A program made the translations under genes and the position numbers. From Bacteroidales bacterium UBA5342 (lineage in GTDB: Bacteria > Bacteroidota > Bacteroidia > Bacteroidales > UBA5342), in contig DHQI01000128.1 of the NCBI GenBank assembly GCA_002408065.1, positions 52,082 through 102,540 on the forward strand: a DNA stretch of 50,459 nt, read 5' to 3'. This document shows, piece after piece, positions 33,427 through 43,478 of this stretch. The notes beneath the pieces were generated by a model. It was given only the letters and a program-made list of their open reading frames with translations. It did not search any database and was not told where the DNA came from. Numbering within the stretch: the first letter of the stretch is position 1; the number at the start of each line of letters is the position of its first letter.

Positions 33427-34575
33427 ATGAAAACAAAAACCATCATCTTATTAAGCATTTATACGCTTATCAATGTATTGTTCATTTACAAGTATGGACT
33501 GAGACAAGATTTTATAAATGTTTGGATATTGATTCTTTCATATATTGGCAGCATAACATTCGCATTTTTTCTATACACCAAAAATGCCCAAAATTCAAAG
33601 CAGAAACTTGAAAAAATATTAAATAAATACTTTTGGCCTATCGTTCTAATAATAGGCATTATTTTTACTTTCATCATTTCGCAAATAGATAGTGAAAGCT
33701 TACATGTGGACCGCTGGTCGGCTATGGAGCTTACTGTCGAAGGTATCCTTTATGGGCAATACCCTTACACTATTCCAGACCATCTTGGTAATATGAGCTC
33801 TAACTTCCCTGCTTTAGGCTATTTGGCCATTCCTTTTTATCTGCTTGGAGATGTAGGTTATTTACAAGTTTTTGTCTTCTTACTATTGGCACATTATCTT
33901 GATAAAAACGTAAAAAAACCACTTAAAAAGTATGGCGTTTTATTACTCTACCTTCTTTCACCAGCCGTTCTTTGGGAGATAGCTGTAAAAAGTGATTTAA
34001 TGAGCAACATGATACTAGTATGCTTATTTATAGAATACTGGATCAAAAAACACACGCACAATTTATATCAGAAACCAATATTTTTGGCCATTTTAATAGC
34101 ATTTTTATTTCTCACCAGAGGGACCATATTAATACCAATCATTCTCTTCTTTTTCAAGGATTTCTGGAGTACAACAATAAAAACCAAGCTCACATTCATT
34201 TTATCATTTTTCTTAACAGTAATCATTATCTCACTCCCGATCTTATTGTCGGCTCCGGACGCTGAAACCTTATTAGAGTATAACCCCATTATTTTACAAA
34301 CAAATAAAACACCGGTTATCGCCTATTTTTTATTTGTTATATGCTTGATACTGCCATACTTTATATCCAATAAAGTGAATTATTACTTTTATAGCAGTCT
34401 TATTATTTTAGCTTTCTCACTTAGCAGCTTCTTTGTTTTTCTTTTTAATTATGGTTGGGAAGAAACAATAATGAAGCACTACATTGATCTTTCTTATTTC
34501 AGTATGTCATTCCCATTTATCTTCTTTTATCTTGCAAAAGATAATTCTTTACACCTACCTGACAAAGGTATTTAA
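33427..34575 (+). CDS. Polytopic membrane protein, possible glycosyltransferase
   Basis: 382 residues from MKTKTIILLSIYTLINVLF, with about ten membrane spans. After the first spans comes HVDRWSAMELTVEGILYGQYPYTIPDHLG, then SSNFPALGYLAIPFYLLG; an acidic residue soon after the first helices and a G-x-x-P-Y region recall GT-C fold or DUF2029 mannosyltransferases, but I do not recognise the family firmly. Visibly richer in A+T and in Ile/Leu/Phe than recG and the DUF349 gene on either side, partly because it is a membrane protein. A TTG-led extension to 33379 is less likely. Confidence 0.75.
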   Translation: MKTKTIILLSIYTLINVLFIYKYGLRQDFINVWILILSYIGSITFAFFLYTKNAQNSKQKLEKILNKYFWPIVLIIGIIFTFIISQIDSESLHVDRWSAMELTVEGILYGQYPYTIPDHLGNMSSNFPALGYLAIPFYLLGDVGYLQVFVFLLLAHYLDKNVKKPLKKYGVLLLYLLSPAVLWEIAVKSDLMSNMILVCLFIEYWIKKHTHNLYQKPIFLAILIAFLFLTRGTILIPIILFFFKDFWSTTIKTKLTFILSFFLTVIIISLPILLSAPDAETLLEYNPIILQTNKTPVIAYFLFVICLILPYFISNKVNYYFYSSLIILAFSLSSFFVFLFNYGWEETIMKHYIDLSYFSMSFPFIFFYLAKDNSLHLPDKGI

Positions 34576-34702
34576 TCATTTATATATTAAAATATTCTAC
34601 GCGTTAAATCAATTTTTAATGGGAATTTCGCCCATCGACAATGCTGTTTGCAATAAAATGATTTAATTTGCTGTGATAATAGACCATCAATACCAGCTTA
34701 TA

Positions 34703-36505
34703 ATGGCAGAAGAAAAAGAATTACAACAAAAAGAGAGTTCACAAGTGGAGAATCAGTCCGAAATGGAATCTGAACAAACAGAAAAAGCCCCCGACTTTGA
34801 CTATCCGGGTGCCAGTCGAGAAGATTTAGTTAAACGCTTAAGCAAATTAATTGATTCAGAATCTGTTCTGGAAGTAAAGTCTGAGATAGAAACCCTCAAA
34901 AGTGTATTTTATCTCAAACTATCAAAGGAACATGCTGAGCTCAAAGCTGCCTTTTTAGCTAACGATGGCAAAGAAGAAGACTACCGGACTCCTAAAGACG
35001 AACTGGAATCCGTTTTAAAATCGGAGCTCAACCGCTATCGTAAACTCAAGAATGACGTTTATGAAAAACAAGAAAAAGAGCGCGAAGCCAACTTAAAACT
35101 CAAAGAAGAACTCATCGAAGAGCTGAAAGAACTCGTTACAAAAGAAGAGAGTCTTAAGGAAACATTTGACACCTTCCATTCGATACAAGAGAGGTGGCGC
35201 CTGATAGGTGCAGTACCCTCCACTAGAAACAATGACCTATGGCAGACCTATCATCTTCATGTAGAGCATTTTTATGACTATATACGTATCAATAAAGACC
35301 TGCGTGATTTAGACTTCAAACGTAATCAGGAAAAAAAAGAAGGTCTTTGTGAAAAAGCAGAAAAACTTGCGAGCTCAGAATCTGCTATCGACGCCTTCAG
35401 AACCCTGCAAGTATTTCATCAAGAGTGGAAAGAAACAGGCCCTGTAAGTAAAGAGTTACGCGAACCTCTTTGGGATCGTTTCAAAGCAGCAACGACTGTT
35501 ATCAACAAACGGCATCAAGATTACTTCACCGAACGCAAAGAAAAAGAAGCTGAAAACTTGACTAAAAAAGAAGCTCTTTGTGAGAAAGTTGAAGCCTTGG
35601 CCTCACAAGAAAGTGCTTCTGCCAAGGAATGGAACAACAATGTAAAAAAAGTACAAGAACTCCAAGAAGAATGGCGTACCGTTGGCCCTGTTCCTAAAAA
35701 AGAAAACAGTGCTATCTATCGTCGTTTCCGCAAAGGATGTGATGCTTTTTTCAAGAACAAACGCGAATTCTATAAACATCACAAAGACGAGTTAAATGAA
35801 AATTTCGAAAAGAAAAAAACATTACTCGAAAAAGCTATTGCTCTAAAAGATAGCGAAGATTGGAAAAACACAACAGAAGAACTCATTGCATTACAAAAAG
35901 AGTGGAAAACAATCGGCGCTGTACCACGTAAATATTCAGATAAAATCTGGAAGCAATTTCGAGAAACGTGTGATATCTTCTTCGAGCGTAAAAAAGAATT
36001 CTATGGTGGCAATGATGCCAAACAAGAAGAAAATCTAAAACTAAAAGAAGCTCTTATTGAAAAGATTAAGTCTTTTTCATCATCTGAAAATCCTGAAGAA
36101 GACATTAAAAGCTTGTTAGCATTCAAAGACGAATGGCTGAGCATAGGACACGTACCTATCAAGCAAAAGAACAAAATCAATAGCGACTATCACAATGAAT
36201 TGAATGCTCAATTCGACAAGCTCAATCTTAAGAAAGAAGATCGTGAAATAGAGAAATTCCGCTCTAAGCTTGGCGATATTAATGATAATACGGGCGACAA
36301 ACTATACTCTGAACGCAAAAAACTATCACTCCGTCTCAAAGAACTGGAATCTGAGATTGGTACTTTGGAGAACAACATCGGCTTCTTATCAAAATCAAAG
36401 AGCAGTGAGGGTTTTGTGAAGGAGTATACCCAACGCATTGAAAAAGCCAAACAACAAAAAATTCTTCTGACAAAAAAAATCAGGATGATCGATTCTTTAG
36501 ACTAA
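34703..36505 (+). CDS. DUF349 repeat protein
   Basis: 600 residues, highly charged, almost all helical. Five DUF349 repeats recur about every 75-80 residues, each with W-x3-G-x-VP: WRLIGAVPS near 166, WKETGPVSK near 240, WRTVGPVPK near 322, WKTIGAVPR near 399 and WLSIGHVPI near 476. A C-terminal coiled coil closes it. Function unknown in Bacteroidota; such proteins behave as cytoplasmic scaffolds. Start at the ATG 34703 is chosen over a GTG ten codons upstream. Confidence 0.92.
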   Translation: MAEEKELQQKESSQVENQSEMESEQTEKAPDFDYPGASREDLVKRLSKLIDSESVLEVKSEIETLKSVFYLKLSKEHAELKAAFLANDGKEEDYRTPKDELESVLKSELNRYRKLKNDVYEKQEKEREANLKLKEELIEELKELVTKEESLKETFDTFHSIQERWRLIGAVPSTRNNDLWQTYHLHVEHFYDYIRINKDLRDLDFKRNQEKKEGLCEKAEKLASSESAIDAFRTLQVFHQEWKETGPVSKELREPLWDRFKAATTVINKRHQDYFTERKEKEAENLTKKEALCEKVEALASQESASAKEWNNNVKKVQELQEEWRTVGPVPKKENSAIYRRFRKGCDAFFKNKREFYKHHKDELNENFEKKKTLLEKAIALKDSEDWKNTTEELIALQKEWKTIGAVPRKYSDKIWKQFRETCDIFFERKKEFYGGNDAKQEENLKLKEALIEKIKSFSSSENPEEDIKSLLAFKDEWLSIGHVPIKQKNKINSDYHNELNAQFDKLNLKKEDREIEKFRSKLGDINDNTGDKLYSERKKLSLRLKELESEIGTLENNIGFLSKSKSSEGFVKEYTQRIEKAKQQKILLTKKIRMIDSLD

Positions 36506-36527
36506 CATTCTATTTTATATTCTATAA

Positions 36528-37424
36528 ATGGGTAAAATCTTATTCTCCATATTTTATGGCTTTTTGTGGCTCATCACCTTGCTGCCTTTCTGGGTTTTGT
36601 ACCGCATCTCTGATTTAATATTTGTATTAGTATTTTGGGTGTTTCGTTACAGGCGAAAAGTAGTAGCTCAGAACCTTGCGAATGCTTTTCCTGAAAAATC
36701 GGAAGCTGAAAGAAAGAAAATCGAATTCCGCTTCTTCCGTCATTTATGTGATTATTTCTTTGAAACCATAAAAATGCTTCACCTAAGCGACAAAGCCATA
36801 GAGAAACGGGTTAACTATACAAACGACTACTTAATAAGAAAAGAAAAAGAAGGGCAAAACGTGGTCTGTATGCTAGGACACACGGGCAACTGGGAATGGG
36901 TAAGCTCTATCTCTATGCAAATAGATACCAACTGGATAATACCCTACCACCCACTACGTAACAGCCCTTATTTCGACAGCTTTATGGTTAAGCTACGTAG
37001 CCGTTTCGGGTCCCAATTAGTCCCTATGAAACAGACCTACCGCAGCCTTATGGAGGTTCAGAAAAGTGGCAAACATTTTATGGCAGGTATGATAGCCGAC
37101 CAGAGTCCTTCCTCAACGAATAATCGTCATTGGATAACCTTTTTAAACCAAGATACCGCCGTAATGGAAGGCTCAGAACGCATAGCTCAGAAAACAGGCT
37201 CTGCTGTAGTATATGCCAAAATGCTGAAAATAAAACGTGGTTACTATAAAGTTACGCCTGTAGAAATAACTCCTAACGCTAAAAACGAAGAAGACCTCTT
37301 TGTCACGAAACGTTTTTTCGAAGTTCTGGAGGAGCATATACGCGAACAACCCGAATATTGGCTATGGTCTCACCGCCGCTGGAAACGTAAGCGCCCACAA
37401 GACGAAAAATTAATAAAACAATGA
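36528..37424 (+). CDS. Lipid A biosynthesis (LpxL/HtrB-like) acyltransferase
   Basis: 298 residues. An N-terminal membrane helix (ILFSIFYGFLWLITLLPFWV) is followed by the acyltransferase motif MLGHTGNWEWVSS with the H-x4-E catalytic pair, and by ADQSPSSTNNRHWITFLNQDT. Adds a secondary acyl chain to lipid A on the inner face of the inner membrane. Bacteroidota lipid A is usually penta-acylated, so one such enzyme is expected. Its last codons overlap the GT2 start by four bases (ATGA). Confidence 0.93.
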   Translation: MGKILFSIFYGFLWLITLLPFWVLYRISDLIFVLVFWVFRYRRKVVAQNLANAFPEKSEAERKKIEFRFFRHLCDYFFETIKMLHLSDKAIEKRVNYTNDYLIRKEKEGQNVVCMLGHTGNWEWVSSISMQIDTNWIIPYHPLRNSPYFDSFMVKLRSRFGSQLVPMKQTYRSLMEVQKSGKHFMAGMIADQSPSSTNNRHWITFLNQDTAVMEGSERIAQKTGSAVVYAKMLKIKRGYYKVTPVEITPNAKNEEDLFVTKRFFEVLEEHIREQPEYWLWSHRRWKRKRPQDEKLIKQ

Positions 37425-38440
37425 CAAAGATAGCCATCGTTATACTCAACTGGAACGGCGAAAAGTTGCTTCCTCAATTCTTACCCTCTGTAATAAAACA
37501 CTCTAATACGGAAGGCACAGAAGTAATAGTAGCCGACAATGCCTCGGATGATGACTCCTTGGCTGTTATGAAAGAACAATTTCCAGATGTTAGAACTATA
37601 GAGCTCAATAAAAATTATGGTTTTGCAGAAGGCTATAACCAAGCACTAAAGCTGGTTAATGCTAAATATTACATCCTGCTAAATTCGGATGTCGAAGTCA
37701 CTAAAAACTGGTTAAATCCAATGTTGGAATTGATGGATAAACATCCTGATATTGCTGCTTGTGGCCCCAAAATATTAGACTACAAAAAGAAAAGTCACTT
37801 TGAGTATGCAGGTGCTTCAGGTGGTTTCCTGGATCAATACGGTTACCCATTTTGCCGGGGTCGAGTATTCTTCAATGTAGAAGAGGATCTGGGACAATAT
37901 GATGATATACGTGATGTACTTTGGGCTAGTGGTTGTGCGCTTATGGTACGCTCTAAGTGCTATTGGGATTTGGAGGGTTTGGATAGTGATTTTTTTGCTC
38001 ATATGGAGGAAATAGACTTCTGCTGGCGCCTCAACAACAGAGGGCTACGCGTTGCCATTGTTCCTCAGAGTGTAATCTACCACGTAGGTGGAGCATCGTT
38101 GCAAGTAGGAAGTCCGAGAAAAACATACCTAAACTTCCGCAACAGCCTTTTGATGCTTTACAAAAACACTGATAATAAATCTTTAAGACGCGTACTTAGA
38201 CGCCGACGCCGGCTGGATTCCATTGCTGCTTTAAAGTTTTTACTTACAGATGGCTTTAAACATTACGATGCGGTCAATCAAGCTCACATCGATTTCCAAA
38301 AGATGCTCCCTCAATTTGAAGAGAAAAGAAAAAAAAATCTTGACCATTCGAAAACAAATAGCGCCTTAGTAATGAAAGAATCATTGGTTTACACTTTTTA
38401 TTTGAAACAAAAAAAGCTGTTTACTAATTACAATATCTGA
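37421..38440 (+). CDS. GT2 family glycosyltransferase
   Basis: 339 residues, GT-A fold. KIAIVILNWNGEKLLPQFL at the N-terminus, EVIVADNASDDDSL for nucleotide binding, YYILLNSDVEV as the DxD-type metal site, and FAHMEEIDFCWRLNNRG with the catalytic acid region (EEIDFCWR). Resembles rhamnosyl-type transferases of surface polysaccharides (WbbL-like). The C-terminal part is basic (LRRVLRRRRRLD). Overlap with the acyltransferase gene and a one-base gap to rdgB indicate one operon. Confidence 0.93.
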   Translation: MTKIAIVILNWNGEKLLPQFLPSVIKHSNTEGTEVIVADNASDDDSLAVMKEQFPDVRTIELNKNYGFAEGYNQALKLVNAKYYILLNSDVEVTKNWLNPMLELMDKHPDIAACGPKILDYKKKSHFEYAGASGGFLDQYGYPFCRGRVFFNVEEDLGQYDDIRDVLWASGCALMVRSKCYWDLEGLDSDFFAHMEEIDFCWRLNNRGLRVAIVPQSVIYHVGGASLQVGSPRKTYLNFRNSLLMLYKNTDNKSLRRVLRRRRRLDSIAALKFLLTDGFKHYDAVNQAHIDFQKMLPQFEEKRKKNLDHSKTNSALVMKESLVYTFYLKQKKLFTNYNI

Positions 38441-38441
38441 T

Positions 38442-39020
38442 ATGGAAAAAATTGTTTTTGCAACAAACAACAAGAATAAGCTCAACGAAATACAACATCT
38501 GCTTAAAGATGTCGTTGATATAGTAAGTCTTTCGGATATTGGTTTTAATGAAGACATTGCCGAAACAGAAGAAACCCTTGAAGGAAATGCCCTTTTGAAA
38601 TCACATGCCATATTCGACAAATATGGATATAATGTGTTTTCTGACGATACCGGTCTTGAAATTGAAGCTCTGGATGGAAAACCAGGCGTTTACTCTGCCC
38701 GCTATGCCGGTGACGAATGCCTTGCAGAAAACAACATGAAAAAAGTGCTCACTGAGCTCGAAGGAAAAGATAATAGAAAAGCTCAATTCCGTACAGTAAT
38801 AGCCTTAATATTGAACGGAAAAGAATACTTATTCGAAGGACTTGTAAGGGGGACAATAATGACAGACAAACAGGGGCAAGATGGCTTCGGTTACGACCCT
38901 ATCTTTCAGCCAGATGGTTACAACGCCACCTTTGCAGAGTTGCCTATGTCAGTAAAAAATGAAATAAGTCACCGTGGACTGGCTGTAAAAAAACTGGTGG
39001 CATTTTTGAAAGAATTATAA
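38442..39020 (+). CDS. rdgB: XTP/dITP diphosphatase (RdgB/HAM1)
   Basis: Hydrolyses ITP, dITP and XTP to keep deaminated purines out of DNA and RNA. 192 residues. KIVFATNNKNKLNEIQHLL, EGNALLKSH, SDDTGLEIEALDGKPGVYSARYAG, DGFGYDPIFQPDGY and the final ISHRG are the family motifs. Followed after 13 bases by porZ; rdgB next to porZ recurs in the phylum. Confidence 0.96.
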   Translation: MEKIVFATNNKNKLNEIQHLLKDVVDIVSLSDIGFNEDIAETEETLEGNALLKSHAIFDKYGYNVFSDDTGLEIEALDGKPGVYSARYAGDECLAENNMKKVLTELEGKDNRKAQFRTVIALILNGKEYLFEGLVRGTIMTDKQGQDGFGYDPIFQPDGYNATFAELPMSVKNEISHRGLAVKKLVAFLKEL

Positions 39021-39033
39021 GAGAAAATCTAAT

Positions 39034-41397
39034 ATGAGACAGACTCAAATACCTATAGCTATACTTTTTTTTGTATTGTATTGCACTATATCCTATGCTC
39101 AGTTAGCCACAGGTCAATGGAATACTCATATGTCTTATGTTAATGGACAGAAACTGGCGATATCTGGCAACAAGGTCTACTGTGTTGCATCCGGCTCTTT
39201 GTTTGCATATGGCCTTAATGACAACTCCACCGAAACCTACACAAAAGCAAACGGTCTCAGTGACGTCTACATTAATGATATAGCCTATTGCAACAAAACA
39301 GAAACCTTAGTCATATGCTATGATAATGGGAATATAGATCTTATGTCTGCAAGTGGCATCATAAACCTACCGGATTTAAAACTCAAAGCCATATATGGTA
39401 GTAAAACGATCAACAAAATAGATATCTATGACGGCATAGCCTATATTTCTGCAGATTTTGGTGCTATGAAACTCAACATAGAACGCGCAGAGATTTCAGA
39501 AACATATACATTAACAAATGGAGATGCCAATAGTGTAAATGGTATAGCTGTACTTGACAACGATATATATGCAGCTACCAACAACGGTCTTTATAAAGCA
39601 AGCCTGAATAGTGTTAATCTCCAGAATTTTGCAGAATGGAGCTTAGTAGAAAGCATCCCCAACGTTAGAAATTCTGCCATTGCAATAACTATATTTAACT
39701 CTGAACTCATCGTCACACAATACTCCGATAATAATGATAGCCAATATCAAGTCTTTAGACTAGAACAATCAAAATGGAAGCTTTTAGTTGCATTAGGAAG
39801 CTTTTCAGAATTTGGAAGTAATTCAAACCTTCTAGCTTTAGCCTGCGGCTCTGTAGTGCTAACATACAACACAAACTTTCAACTCGAAGATCAAATAAAA
39901 ACATATAATTACACCTCTCCGGAATATAGCTCACAAAAATACCTGAATGCCTACCATGCAATTCCTAATAATGAAAAGCTTTTTATCGCAGATCAATACC
40001 AAGGTTTAATAATCTATGAGACTGGGCAACAAACATTGTCAGAATATCCTAAAGGACCAGCAACTAACACCATCTGGGATATCAACATCACGCAAGGACT
40101 TTTGAGAACAGTTCATGGTGCTGTAGAACAAGACTACTATTTTACCAGAACTGCCGGAGCCGTTTCTACTTACACCAACCAAAGCTGGAGCTTCATCGAC
40201 ACTCGAAGAGGTGTCCCTGCACACCCATGGGGATCAGATATGGTAGCTATTGCTACTGACCCTAGTGACCTCAATAGATATTATGTAAATGGCTATCACC
40301 AAGGCCTTATGGAGTTTTACAATGATGAAATGGTGGCTAGATATAATAAAAATAATAGTCCCATTCAGGTGGTTCCTAATGACCCAGGAGCAACCCGTAC
40401 TATGGGAGCTACCTTTGACAATGATAATAATCTTTGGATAACGAATTGTTATGTTGACCAAAAAATTCACATGATGAATACTGATGGTGAATGGTTTAGT
40501 TTTTCGATTTCAGGAGCAGATGATGCCACAACAGTAGAAAAGATTGCATTTACAGATAATGGCAACATATGGATTACCACCCCGTATTGGGGTAAAGGCA
40601 TTATTGCCTTAGATCACAATAATACTTTGTCTGAAAACACTGACGACCAAAGTAAGTATTTCAGCATTTATGCCAATAACAACAGCACAACAGAATTCGT
40701 TTCAGATAATGTTTTTGAAATACAAAAAGACAAAGACGGACACCTATGGGTAGGAACCAACAACGGCATTGCCATATACTACAATCCTGAAAACATTTTT
40801 GATAGCAACGAAACGCCTCTAGCGTCGCGTCCAAATATTCCACGCAATGATGGAACGGGCTTAGGGGACTATTTATTGGCGAATGAAACCGTCTTTGATA
40901 TAGCCGTAGATGGTGGCAACCGTAAATGGTTAGCTACCGAAAGCTCGGGAGTATACCTGGTATCAGCAGACGGATTAGACGAACTTCTTCATTTTACTGA
41001 AGAAAATAGCCCCTTACTATCAAACACGGTTCGTGTTGTAGAAGTCAATGACGAAACAGGAGAAGTTTTCTTTGGTACCGAAGCTGGGCTTATCTCCTAT
41101 CAGGCTGATGCCACCAGTGGAAACACCGATTTTTCTGATATGAAAATATATCCCAACCCCGTTCGTGAAGATTTCTTTGGTGATATCACAATCACAGGCT
41201 TAGTAGATGAAACCATAGTGAAAATAACGGATGTTAGCGGGAACTTAGTTAACCAAACCACCTCAAACGGTGGTACAGCTACTTGGAATTGTAAAAACTT
41301 TTACGGTGAACGAGTGGGAACAGGTGTTTACTTGATTTTCTGCTCCGACCAAGAAGGCAATCAGTCTGCTATGACAAAAGTGATGGTAATCAACTAA
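39034..41397 (+). CDS. porZ: Type IX secretion system protein PorZ
   Basis: 787 residues, about the size of Porphyromonas PorZ. A signal peptide (IAILFFVLYCTISYAQ) is followed by two beta-propeller domains built of repeats such as GLSDVYINDIAYCN, NGIAVLDNDIYAATNNGLYK, DKDGHLWVGTNNGIAIY and AVDGGNRKWLATESSGVYLV, and by a C-terminal T9SS sorting domain of about 80 residues (MKIYPNPVREDFFGDITITG through the end). PorZ sits on the cell surface and helps deliver anionic LPS for attachment of T9SS cargo. So the organism probably has a T9SS with other genes elsewhere. Its stop overlaps the convergent LutA-like stop. Confidence 0.9.
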   Translation: MRQTQIPIAILFFVLYCTISYAQLATGQWNTHMSYVNGQKLAISGNKVYCVASGSLFAYGLNDNSTETYTKANGLSDVYINDIAYCNKTETLVICYDNGNIDLMSASGIINLPDLKLKAIYGSKTINKIDIYDGIAYISADFGAMKLNIERAEISETYTLTNGDANSVNGIAVLDNDIYAATNNGLYKASLNSVNLQNFAEWSLVESIPNVRNSAIAITIFNSELIVTQYSDNNDSQYQVFRLEQSKWKLLVALGSFSEFGSNSNLLALACGSVVLTYNTNFQLEDQIKTYNYTSPEYSSQKYLNAYHAIPNNEKLFIADQYQGLIIYETGQQTLSEYPKGPATNTIWDINITQGLLRTVHGAVEQDYYFTRTAGAVSTYTNQSWSFIDTRRGVPAHPWGSDMVAIATDPSDLNRYYVNGYHQGLMEFYNDEMVARYNKNNSPIQVVPNDPGATRTMGATFDNDNNLWITNCYVDQKIHMMNTDGEWFSFSISGADDATTVEKIAFTDNGNIWITTPYWGKGIIALDHNNTLSENTDDQSKYFSIYANNNSTTEFVSDNVFEIQKDKDGHLWVGTNNGIAIYYNPENIFDSNETPLASRPNIPRNDGTGLGDYLLANETVFDIAVDGGNRKWLATESSGVYLVSADGLDELLHFTEENSPLLSNTVRVVEVNDETGEVFFGTEAGLISYQADATSGNTDFSDMKIYPNPVREDFFGDITITGLVDETIVKITDVSGNLVNQTTSNGGTATWNCKNFYGERVGTGVYLIFCSDQEGNQSAMTKVMVIN

Positions 41398-42095
41398 ATC
41401 AAAACATCCACCAGATGAGCTACTTTTAATGGTAATTGATTTTTTTTGATATAGCCCTGAATATTCATCAGACAAGATGATTCGGTAGCTACAATGTATT
41501 CGGCGCCTGTAGAGAGTGCATCCTGTACTTTCTGCTCCACCATCGCTTGAGAGATATCTTTGAACTTCGTCGAAAAAGTACCCCCAAAGCCACAACAGGC
41601 TTCGCTATCCTGCATCTCTACAATCTCAAGCCCCTCAACCATACGAAGAAGTTGACGTGGTTCCTCCTTTATGCGGTATTCGCGTAAAGCGTGACAAGAA
41701 TCGTGAAAAGTTATTTTGTGAGGAAATCGGGTTTCCAAGGTTTCAACCTTAAGTACGTTTAAAATAAAATCGCTTATTTCATAGACCCGAGTCGTAAAGT
41801 CATCCAGAGTTTGATTGCCGGGTAATAATTTTTTATAATAATTCCGGATAAAACCCGTACAAGATCCCGAAGGCGAGACGATAGGACGCTTACCCGAAAA
41901 ATCATGCAGAAACTTCTCCGCCAATTCCCGCGAACCATCCCAATCACCGGAATTAAACATCGGTTGCCCACAACAAGTTTGCTCCGGGTTATAGAAGACT
42001 TCACAGCCCAAATTTTCTAATAGAACACGAGCATTTTCAGCTGTTTGTGGATACAGCTGATCGATAAAGCAAGGAATAAAAAGATCAACTTCCAT
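41394..42095 (-). CDS. LutA/GlcF-like Fe-S cysteine-rich (CCG) protein
   Basis: 233 residues with two CCG domains: CFIDQLYP...EQTCCGQPMFNSG and CHALREYRI...SEACCGFGGTFSTKF. This is the LutA (YkgE) subunit type of the lactate utilisation complex LutABC, also related to heterodisulfide reductase subunits. LutB and LutC genes are absent from the window; the neighbours are argH upstream (12 bases) and porZ convergent. Function as a lone subunit is uncertain. Confidence 0.9.
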   Translation of the reverse strand: MEVDLFIPCFIDQLYPQTAENARVLLENLGCEVFYNPEQTCCGQPMFNSGDWDGSRELAEKFLHDFSGKRPIVSPSGSCTGFIRNYYKKLLPGNQTLDDFTTRVYEISDFILNVLKVETLETRFPHKITFHDSCHALREYRIKEEPRQLLRMVEGLEIVEMQDSEACCGFGGTFSTKFKDISQAMVEQKVQDALSTGAEYIVATESSCLMNIQGYIKKNQLPLKVAHLVDVLI

Positions 42096-42107
42096 CGTCT
42101 GTTTTCT

Positions 42108-43436
42108 TTAACCGTTAAGAAGTGATGCTATAGCCGTTTCTACTTTTTCAAAATTGAAAGAATCAACGACACTGGCCATCATTTCCTGTATCTTATCGTT
42201 GCATAGATTACCAATACTACCTTCGTGGGTATGGTTTACCTCGGTATCAGGCGTAAAATTACCCGCTTCTATGTCCAAACCGACCTGTTTATAAGCTTCT
42301 CGGAAAGGTGTGCCTTGCAACACTAATTCGTTTACACGTTCTACACTAAACAAATAGTTATACTTATCATCAGAAAGGATATCCTCATTTACGCTAACAT
42401 TTTCCAGCATCATCACTGTAATATCCAGACAAGAAGTCAAATCTTCAAACATCGGCATATAGGATTCTTTGATGAGCTGCATATCACGAAAGTAACCTGA
42501 TGGCAGGTTGTTTAAGATCATAGTGATATCCTGAGGCACCGCTTGCAGGCGATTACATTTAGCACGTGTCAGTTCAAAGACATCTGGATTTTTCTTGTGC
42601 GGCATAATGCTGGATCCGGTGGTAAACTCATCCGGCAACTTGATAAAACCAAAATTTTGTCCACTGTAAAGGCAGGCATCCATGGCCAGGCGTGATACCG
42701 TAGCCGCCACACCAGCTAAGGCAGTAGCCACTGTTTTTTCCATCTTACCACGTCCCATCTGTGCATACACCACATTATAATTCATGCTATCAAACCCCAA
42801 TAGGTCAGTCGTCATTTGACGATTAAGCGGAAAAGAAGAACCATAGCCCGCCGCTGAGCCCAAGGGATTACGGTTACAAATATCATAAGCAGCCTTTATA
42901 AGGCGCATATCGTCCACTAAAGATTCGGCATAAGCACCAAACCAAAGCCCAAAAGACGATGGCATAGCTACTTGGAAATGCGTATATCCAGGCAATAGCA
43001 CATCTTTATACTTATGACTCAGAGTAATCAACGTGTCAAAAAGTTTCTCTACACCCGCTACCACTTCTTTTAGAGCTTCGCGTGTAAAAAGTTTCAAATC
43101 CACCAAAACTTGATCGTTGCGCGACCGGCCACTATGGATTTTTTTTCCAATATCCCCCAGCTTACGTGTCAGCATCAGTTCTACCTGAGAATGAACATCT
43201 TCTACATGGTCTTCTATGATAAAATTGTCACTGTTAAAAAAAAGATGACGTAACTCAGACAGCAAGCGTTCCAGCTCTTCTGCCTTTAGCAAACCAATAC
43301 TTTCAAGCATAGTAATGTGTGCCATCGAGCCCAAGATGTCAGCTTTAGCTAAATAAACATCCAACTCCTTATCTTTTCCTACGGTAAACGACTCAACAAA
43401 ACTATCCACCGTTGTATTTTTCTGCCAAAGTTTCAT
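42108..43436 (-). CDS. argH: Argininosuccinate lyase
   Basis: Last step of arginine synthesis: argininosuccinate to arginine and fumarate. 442 residues. N-terminal MKLWQKNTTVDSFVESFTVG, then EDVHSQVE, HSGRSRNDQVLVDLKLF, LPGYTHFQVAMPSSFGLW and the fumarase-superfamily signature GSSIMPHKKNPD with its catalytic Ser. Slightly shorter than the 460 usual in E. coli, as in other Bacteroidota. It uses carbamoyl phosphate from CarB indirectly through the same pathway. Confidence 0.96.
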   Translation of the reverse strand: MKLWQKNTTVDSFVESFTVGKDKELDVYLAKADILGSMAHITMLESIGLLKAEELERLLSELRHLFFNSDNFIIEDHVEDVHSQVELMLTRKLGDIGKKIHSGRSRNDQVLVDLKLFTREALKEVVAGVEKLFDTLITLSHKYKDVLLPGYTHFQVAMPSSFGLWFGAYAESLVDDMRLIKAAYDICNRNPLGSAAGYGSSFPLNRQMTTDLLGFDSMNYNVVYAQMGRGKMEKTVATALAGVAATVSRLAMDACLYSGQNFGFIKLPDEFTTGSSIMPHKKNPDVFELTRAKCNRLQAVPQDITMILNNLPSGYFRDMQLIKESYMPMFEDLTSCLDITVMMLENVSVNEDILSDDKYNYLFSVERVNELVLQGTPFREAYKQVGLDIEAGNFTPDTEVNHTHEGSIGNLCNDKIQEMMASVVDSFNFEKVETAIASLLNG

Positions 43437-43478
43437 ATTTCTTTCTTATGTAAAATTAAGATTCTGCGAATAAGCGAC

